This document shows, in pieces, positions 60,774-64,000 of a stretch of DNA of 64,000 nt. The position numbers and the translations under genes were made by a program. The stretch lies in contig CM001438.1 of assembly GCA_000244995.1 (NCBI GenBank), forward strand, positions 4,506,096 to 4,570,095. The letters run 5' to 3'. The DNA is from Burkholderiales bacterium JOSHI_001 (GTDB lineage Bacteria > Pseudomonadota > Gammaproteobacteria > Burkholderiales > Burkholderiaceae_C). How positions within the stretch are numbered: the first letter of the stretch is position 1; each line of letters begins with the position of its first letter. The notes below the pieces were generated by a model. The model searched no databases, was not told the DNA's origin, and saw only the letters and a list, made by a program, of their open reading frames with translations.

Positions 60774-61826
60774 TCAGGGAATGAGTTCCAGCGCGCGCTG
60801 GTAGGCTGGCTGGTGCATCAACTCGTCCCAGGGCCAGGGCGGGCCTTGAGGCAGCAGGTCCAGGCGGCGCGCCTCACTGTCAGGCTGCGGCTGCCAATGG
60901 CCGCTGGCCTGCGCGGCTTCCAGCCCGTCCAGCAGTTCGTCCACCGCCGCGCCGCCGTCCAAACTCTGGTTGCACAGCAGCACCATGTCGCAACCGGCGT
61001 TCAGTGCGGCCAGCGCGCCCTGCACCGCGCTGCCGGCCACCTTGGCGCCTTCCATGCTGAGGTCGTCGCTGAAGATGGCGCCGGTGAAGCCCAGTTCGCC
61101 GCGCAGGATGTCGTTCAACCAGCGCGACGAGAAGCCCGCTGGCTGCGCATCCACCTTGGGGTAGATCACATGCGCCGGCATCACGCTGCTCAGGGTGCTG
61201 GACAGCCATTCGTAGGGCTTGGCATCGTCGGCCAGGATGGCCTTCAAGGAACGCTTGTCCACCGGCACCGCCACATGGCTGTCGGCCTTGACGAAGCCGT
61301 GGCCGGGGAAGTGCTTGCCGCAGTTGGCCATGCCGGCGCGCAGCAGGCCGTGCATCAGGCTCTTGGCCAGCAGGGTGGCCACGCGGGCGTCGCGGTGGAA
61401 GGCGCGGTCACCGATGACGCCGGATCCGCCATGGTCCAGGTCCAGCACCGGGGTGAAGGAGAGGTCCACGCCGCAGGCGCGCAACTCGGCCCCCAGCACG
61501 AAGCCGGCGGCACTGGCGGCATCGGTGGCGGCCATCGCGTCGCGCATCCACAGTTCACCCAGGGCGCGCATGGGCGCCAGGTGGGTGAAACCATCGCTCT
61601 TGAAGCGCTGCACGCGGCCGCCTTCGTGGTCCACGCAGATCAGGATGTCAGGCCGGATGGCCTTGATCTGCGCGCACAGCGCGGTCAACTGCGCCCGGTG
61701 CTGCCAGTTGCGGGCGAAGAAGATCAGCCCGCCGGTCAGCGGGTGGGCGATGCGGCGGCGGTCGTCGGCATTGAGTTCGGTGCCGGCGATGTCCAGCACC
61801 ACCGGGGCGTGCACAGGTTCGGTCAT
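60774..61826 (-). CDS. nagZ: beta-N-acetylhexosaminidase NagZ
   Basis: The 350-residue GH3 enzyme has the NagZ signature [14 protein letters not shown] at 171 onward, [12 protein letters not shown] near 64, and the nucleophile Asp in [11 protein letters not shown]. It removes GlcNAc from anhydromuropeptides in cell-wall recycling. The ATG at 61826 follows AAGGA and overlaps the acpS stop (ATGA), the usual end of the era-recO-pdxJ-acpS-nagZ run. Confidence 0.95.
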   Translation of the reverse strand: MTEPVHAPVVLDIAGTELNADDRRRIAHPLTGGLIFFARNWQHRAQLTALCAQIKAIRPDILICVDHEGGRVQRFKSDGFTHLAPMRALGELWMRDAMAATDAASAAGFVLGAELRACGVDLSFTPVLDLDHGGSGVIGDRAFHRDARVATLLAKSLMHGLLRAGMANCGKHFPGHGFVKADSHVAVPVDKRSLKAILADDAKPYEWLSSTLSSVMPAHVIYPKVDAQPAGFSSRWLNDILRGELGFTGAIFSDDLSMEGAKVAGSAVQGALAALNAGCDMVLLCNQSLDGGAAVDELLDGLEAAQASGHWQPQPDSEARRLDLLPQGPPWPWDELMHQPAYQRALELIP

Positions 61827-62230
61827 GGAGAGATTTCCTTGTCTTGTTCGATGACCACGAAGGCCGCGGCCATGTCTTTTTCGTCGGTCACAGTGACCAG
61901 TGCCCGCAGGCCGCGCTGCGCAAACCATTCGGCCATGGGCCCGTGCAGCCGGATCAGCGGCGCACCGCTGGGTGCGTTCAAGGTCTCGCAGGCGCGCCAG
62001 GTCATGGGCATGCGCATGCCCATGCCGATGGCCTTGGAGAAGGCCTCCTTGACCGCGAAACGCGTACCCAGGTAGGCGATGCCACGCACTTCGCTGCGCG
62101 CGCGGCGCGCCCGGAACACCTGCAATTCAGCCGGCCCCAGCACCTTCTCGGCGAAGCGTTCACCGCGCCGCGACAGGGTGTCGGCCAGGCGGCGCAGGTC
62201 GCACAGGTCGGTGCCGATGCCGTAGATCAT
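61823..62230 (-). CDS. acpS: holo-[acyl-carrier-protein] synthase
   Basis: This 135-residue enzyme starts [15 protein letters not shown], with the Mg ligand Asp in GTDL, and has [13 protein letters not shown]. It transfers 4'-phosphopantetheine from CoA to ACP. It overlaps pdxJ and nagZ by ATGA. Confidence 0.95.
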   Translation of the reverse strand: MIYGIGTDLCDLRRLADTLSRRGERFAEKVLGPAELQVFRARRARSEVRGIAYLGTRFAVKEAFSKAIGMGMRMPMTWRACETLNAPSGAPLIRLHGPMAEWFAQRGLRALVTVTDEKDMAAAFVVIEQDKEISP

Positions 62231-63033
62231 GCGGCCGGGGCGAAGGCTTTTTGAATGCAGCGCTGGTAGTCCCGCACCGTCTCGGCCAGGCCCAGTTCCA
62301 ACGCGTCGGCGATCAGCGCGTGGCCGATGGACACCTCCTGCACCCCGGGCACAGCGCGCAGGAAATCGGTGAGGTTGGCCCGGTTCAGGTCATGCCCGGC
62401 GTTAAGGCCCAGGCCGGCAGCGATGGCCGCCTGGCCCGCGGCGGCATAGCGCGCCAGCACCTCGGCCTGGCGTGGCGTGCCATGGGCGCTGGCATAGGCT
62501 TCGGTGTAGAGCTCCACGCGGTCGCCGCCGACCTCGCGCGCCGCGCGCATCTGCTCCGGCAGCGGATCCATGAACAGGCTGACGCGCAGGCCCAGTGCGT
62601 GGGCCTGCTGCACCACGGGCGCCAGGCGCTGCGCATCAGCGGGGAAGTTCCAGCCGTGGTCGGACGTGAACTGGCCCACGGTGTCGGGCACGAAGGTCAG
62701 CTGCTGGGGCGCGCGGCCCTGCGCCGCCAGTTCTTCCACCAGCGGCATCAGGTTGTGGAAGGGGTTGCCTTCGATGTTGTATTCGGCCCGCGGCCACTGC
62801 GCCAACAGGTCGGCGATGGCGAACACATCGGCGCGGCGGATGTGGCGTTCATCGGGCCGAGGGTGCACCGTGATGCCCTGGGCGCCGGCTTCCAGGGCGA
62901 TGCGCGACAGCGCCACCACGTCCGGGATGTTCAGGTGCCGGGTGTTGCGCAGGTGCGCGATCTTGTTCACGTTCACCGACAGCGCGGTGCGGCCATCGCG
63001 GCCGTCGGCTTCGGGGGCAAGCAGCGGGTTCAT
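62227..63033 (-). CDS. pdxJ: pyridoxine 5'-phosphate synthase
   Basis: The 268-residue protein has the TIM-barrel motifs [41 protein letters not shown] and GLNAGHDLN. It condenses 1-deoxy-D-xylulose phosphate and 3-amino-2-oxopropyl phosphate into pyridoxine 5'-phosphate. The ATG at 63033 gives a slightly long N-terminus. It overlaps acpS by ATGA and follows recO by 29 nt. Confidence 0.95.
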   Translation of the reverse strand: MNPLLAPEADGRDGRTALSVNVNKIAHLRNTRHLNIPDVVALSRIALEAGAQGITVHPRPDERHIRRADVFAIADLLAQWPRAEYNIEGNPFHNLMPLVEELAAQGRAPQQLTFVPDTVGQFTSDHGWNFPADAQRLAPVVQQAHALGLRVSLFMDPLPEQMRAAREVGGDRVELYTEAYASAHGTPRQAEVLARYAAAGQAAIAAGLGLNAGHDLNRANLTDFLRAVPGVQEVSIGHALIADALELGLAETVRDYQRCIQKAFAPAA

Positions 63034-63062
63034 CGGGGCGACCTGGGGTGAGAGTGACAAGG

Positions 63063-63884
63063 TCAGACGGTGGGTGGCAGCAGCCGGTTCAGGCTGCGCG
63101 CCACCAGGCGCGTGCGCAGTTCCGGACCGCCCAGATGATAGTGAAGCAGCGCCCGGGTTTGCGCCTTCAGCGGCGCCAGGGCCAGCGTGCAGGCCTGCTG
63201 CAGCGCAGGCAGGCCGGCTGCACTTCCTTCGTCCAGCGCGGCCTGCAGGGCCAGGCACTGTGCGCCGGGCAGCGCGTGTTCACCGGTGGCGCCCACCAGG
63301 CCGGCCTCGCCCCGCAAGGCATAGGCCTGGTAGGCCACCACCGGGCGCTGGGTGGCGGTGTCGCGGTCCAGTTCGGGCAGCACGCCGGTTTCGCGCAGCA
63401 GCAGCAGTTCGAACGCGCGCAGTGCCGCCTGGGCCGCATCGCCATCGGCCTGGGGCGCCAGCGCCAGGCTGTGCAGCGTGGCGGCGTAGGCGTCGAACAG
63501 GCGCGGGTTCGCGTCCTGGCGCGGCAGCAGCTTCATCAGCAGTTCGTTCAGGTAGAAGCCCGAGAACAGCGCGGCCGGCGGCAGCATGGCCGCGTTGGGC
63601 AGCCATTCGGCACCGCGCAGCGAGCGCGCCTCTTCGTCGTCGCCGCCAGCGCCTTCCTTGGCTTCCTTCGGCTTGGGCAGGCTGGCGGCGAAGCGCTGAA
63701 AGGGCAGCAGCACCGACTTCAGCTGGGAATAGGGCCGCTTCGCACCCTTGGCCACCACCGCCACGCGGCCTTGTTCACGGGTGAACAGGTCCAGCACCAG
63801 GCTGGTCTCGCTCCAGTCCCAGCTGTGCAGCACGTAGGCCTGCAGCACAGCCGGCGGTTTGCGGACCGGCACCCGCGTGCTCAT
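63063..63884 (-). CDS. recO: DNA repair protein RecO
   Basis: This 273-residue protein has the N-terminal OB fold ([41 protein letters not shown]) and helical C-terminal domain with no zinc cysteines, as in proteobacteria. It loads RecA on gaps with RecR. The ATG at 63884 overlaps the era stop (ATGA). Confidence 0.93.
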   Translation of the reverse strand: MSTRVPVRKPPAVLQAYVLHSWDWSETSLVLDLFTREQGRVAVVAKGAKRPYSQLKSVLLPFQRFAASLPKPKEAKEGAGGDDEEARSLRGAEWLPNAAMLPPAALFSGFYLNELLMKLLPRQDANPRLFDAYAATLHSLALAPQADGDAAQAALRAFELLLLRETGVLPELDRDTATQRPVVAYQAYALRGEAGLVGATGEHALPGAQCLALQAALDEGSAAGLPALQQACTLALAPLKAQTRALLHYHLGGPELRTRLVARSLNRLLPPTV

Positions 63885-64000
63885 TCGTACCCGTAGGACC
63901 GCAGGTGTTCCTCGCTGTCGGCCCAGCCCGAGCGCACCTTCACCCACAGTTCCAGGAAGACCTTGGCCTGCAGCAGGTGTTCCAGTTCCTGGCGCGCTTC
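63881..64000 (-). CDS. era: GTPase Era, C-terminal end (5' partial at window edge)
   Basis: The last 39 codons read in frame to the window edge and end [19 protein letters not shown] then LRSYGYE, the typical C-terminus of the Era KH domain, which binds 16S rRNA. The stop overlaps the recO start. Era is involved in 30S ribosome maturation. Confidence 0.92.
   Translation of the reverse strand, partial: EARQELEHLLQAKVFLELWVKVRSGWADSEEHLRSYGYE

Overview
This window looks like the chromosome of a high-GC (about 70 percent) flagellated betaproteobacterium of the order Burkholderiales, closest in style to the Rubrivivax/Leptothrix/Roseateles group. Clues are the gene order era-recO-pdxJ-acpS-nagZ, the divergent rluC/rne pair, the flhB-flhA-flhF-flhG-fliA cluster, a Bug/TctC-type binding protein and a sigma-28 promoter of the form TCAAG-N15-CCGATA. 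No tRNA, rRNA, CRISPR array, prophage or insertion sequence was seen. The taxonomic call is an inference from style and gene order.

Region 1 (1-27.5 kb) is a near-complete purine ring degradation locus. On the plus strand lie the end of a hydantoinase/5-oxoprolinase, a BCS1-like AAA ATPase and an 8-oxoguanine deaminase-like amidohydrolase. Next come a lysine-rich secreted peptide, a TPR/HupE pair and the membrane urate hydroxylase puuD. The minus-strand run hiuH, Bug binding protein, beta-propeller protein, ggt, xdhA, xdhB and a DUF1161 gene diverges from a plus-strand operon of gntR, puuE, a uraD-allC fusion, an atypical M20 protein and a three-gene ABC importer. Between the two operons is a perfect 16-bp palindrome, the likely GntR operator. 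Together the enzymes can take hypoxanthine/xanthine or 8-oxoguanine to urate, 5-hydroxyisourate, OHCU, allantoin, allantoate and ureidoglycine. No xdhC and no clear ureidoglycolate step lie in the window.

Region 2 (27.5-37.9 kb) is a mixed block: a UbiA prenyltransferase, a TIGR03862-type flavoprotein and a GST (overlapping genes), an unrecognised two-gene cassette (30460-31700) that looks like a polymorphic-toxin fragment plus a small Trp-rich partner, two Hsp20 chaperones, a DUF429 protein, a universal stress protein, a Pat/ACD-GNAT protein, two small membrane proteins, and a 160-bp imperfect palindrome at 37404-37564.

Region 3 (38-52 kb) is flagellar: flhB-flhA-flhF-flhG-fliA, an alkylsulfatase gene, flgN-flgM-flgA on the minus strand, and flgB-flgC-flgD-flgE-flgF on the plus strand. 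The flg operon stops at flgF, where an unrelated convergent operon begins. A shared 16-nt core lies at matching distances upstream of flhB and flgB, and a sigma-28 promoter precedes flgM.

Region 4 (52-64 kb) is housekeeping: a minus-strand chain sppA-like, Rieske, HAD phosphatase and rluC; divergent rne with a leader of about 660 nt; an SRPBCC protein; a YncE-like propeller; then nagZ, acpS, pdxJ, recO and the last 39 codons of era.
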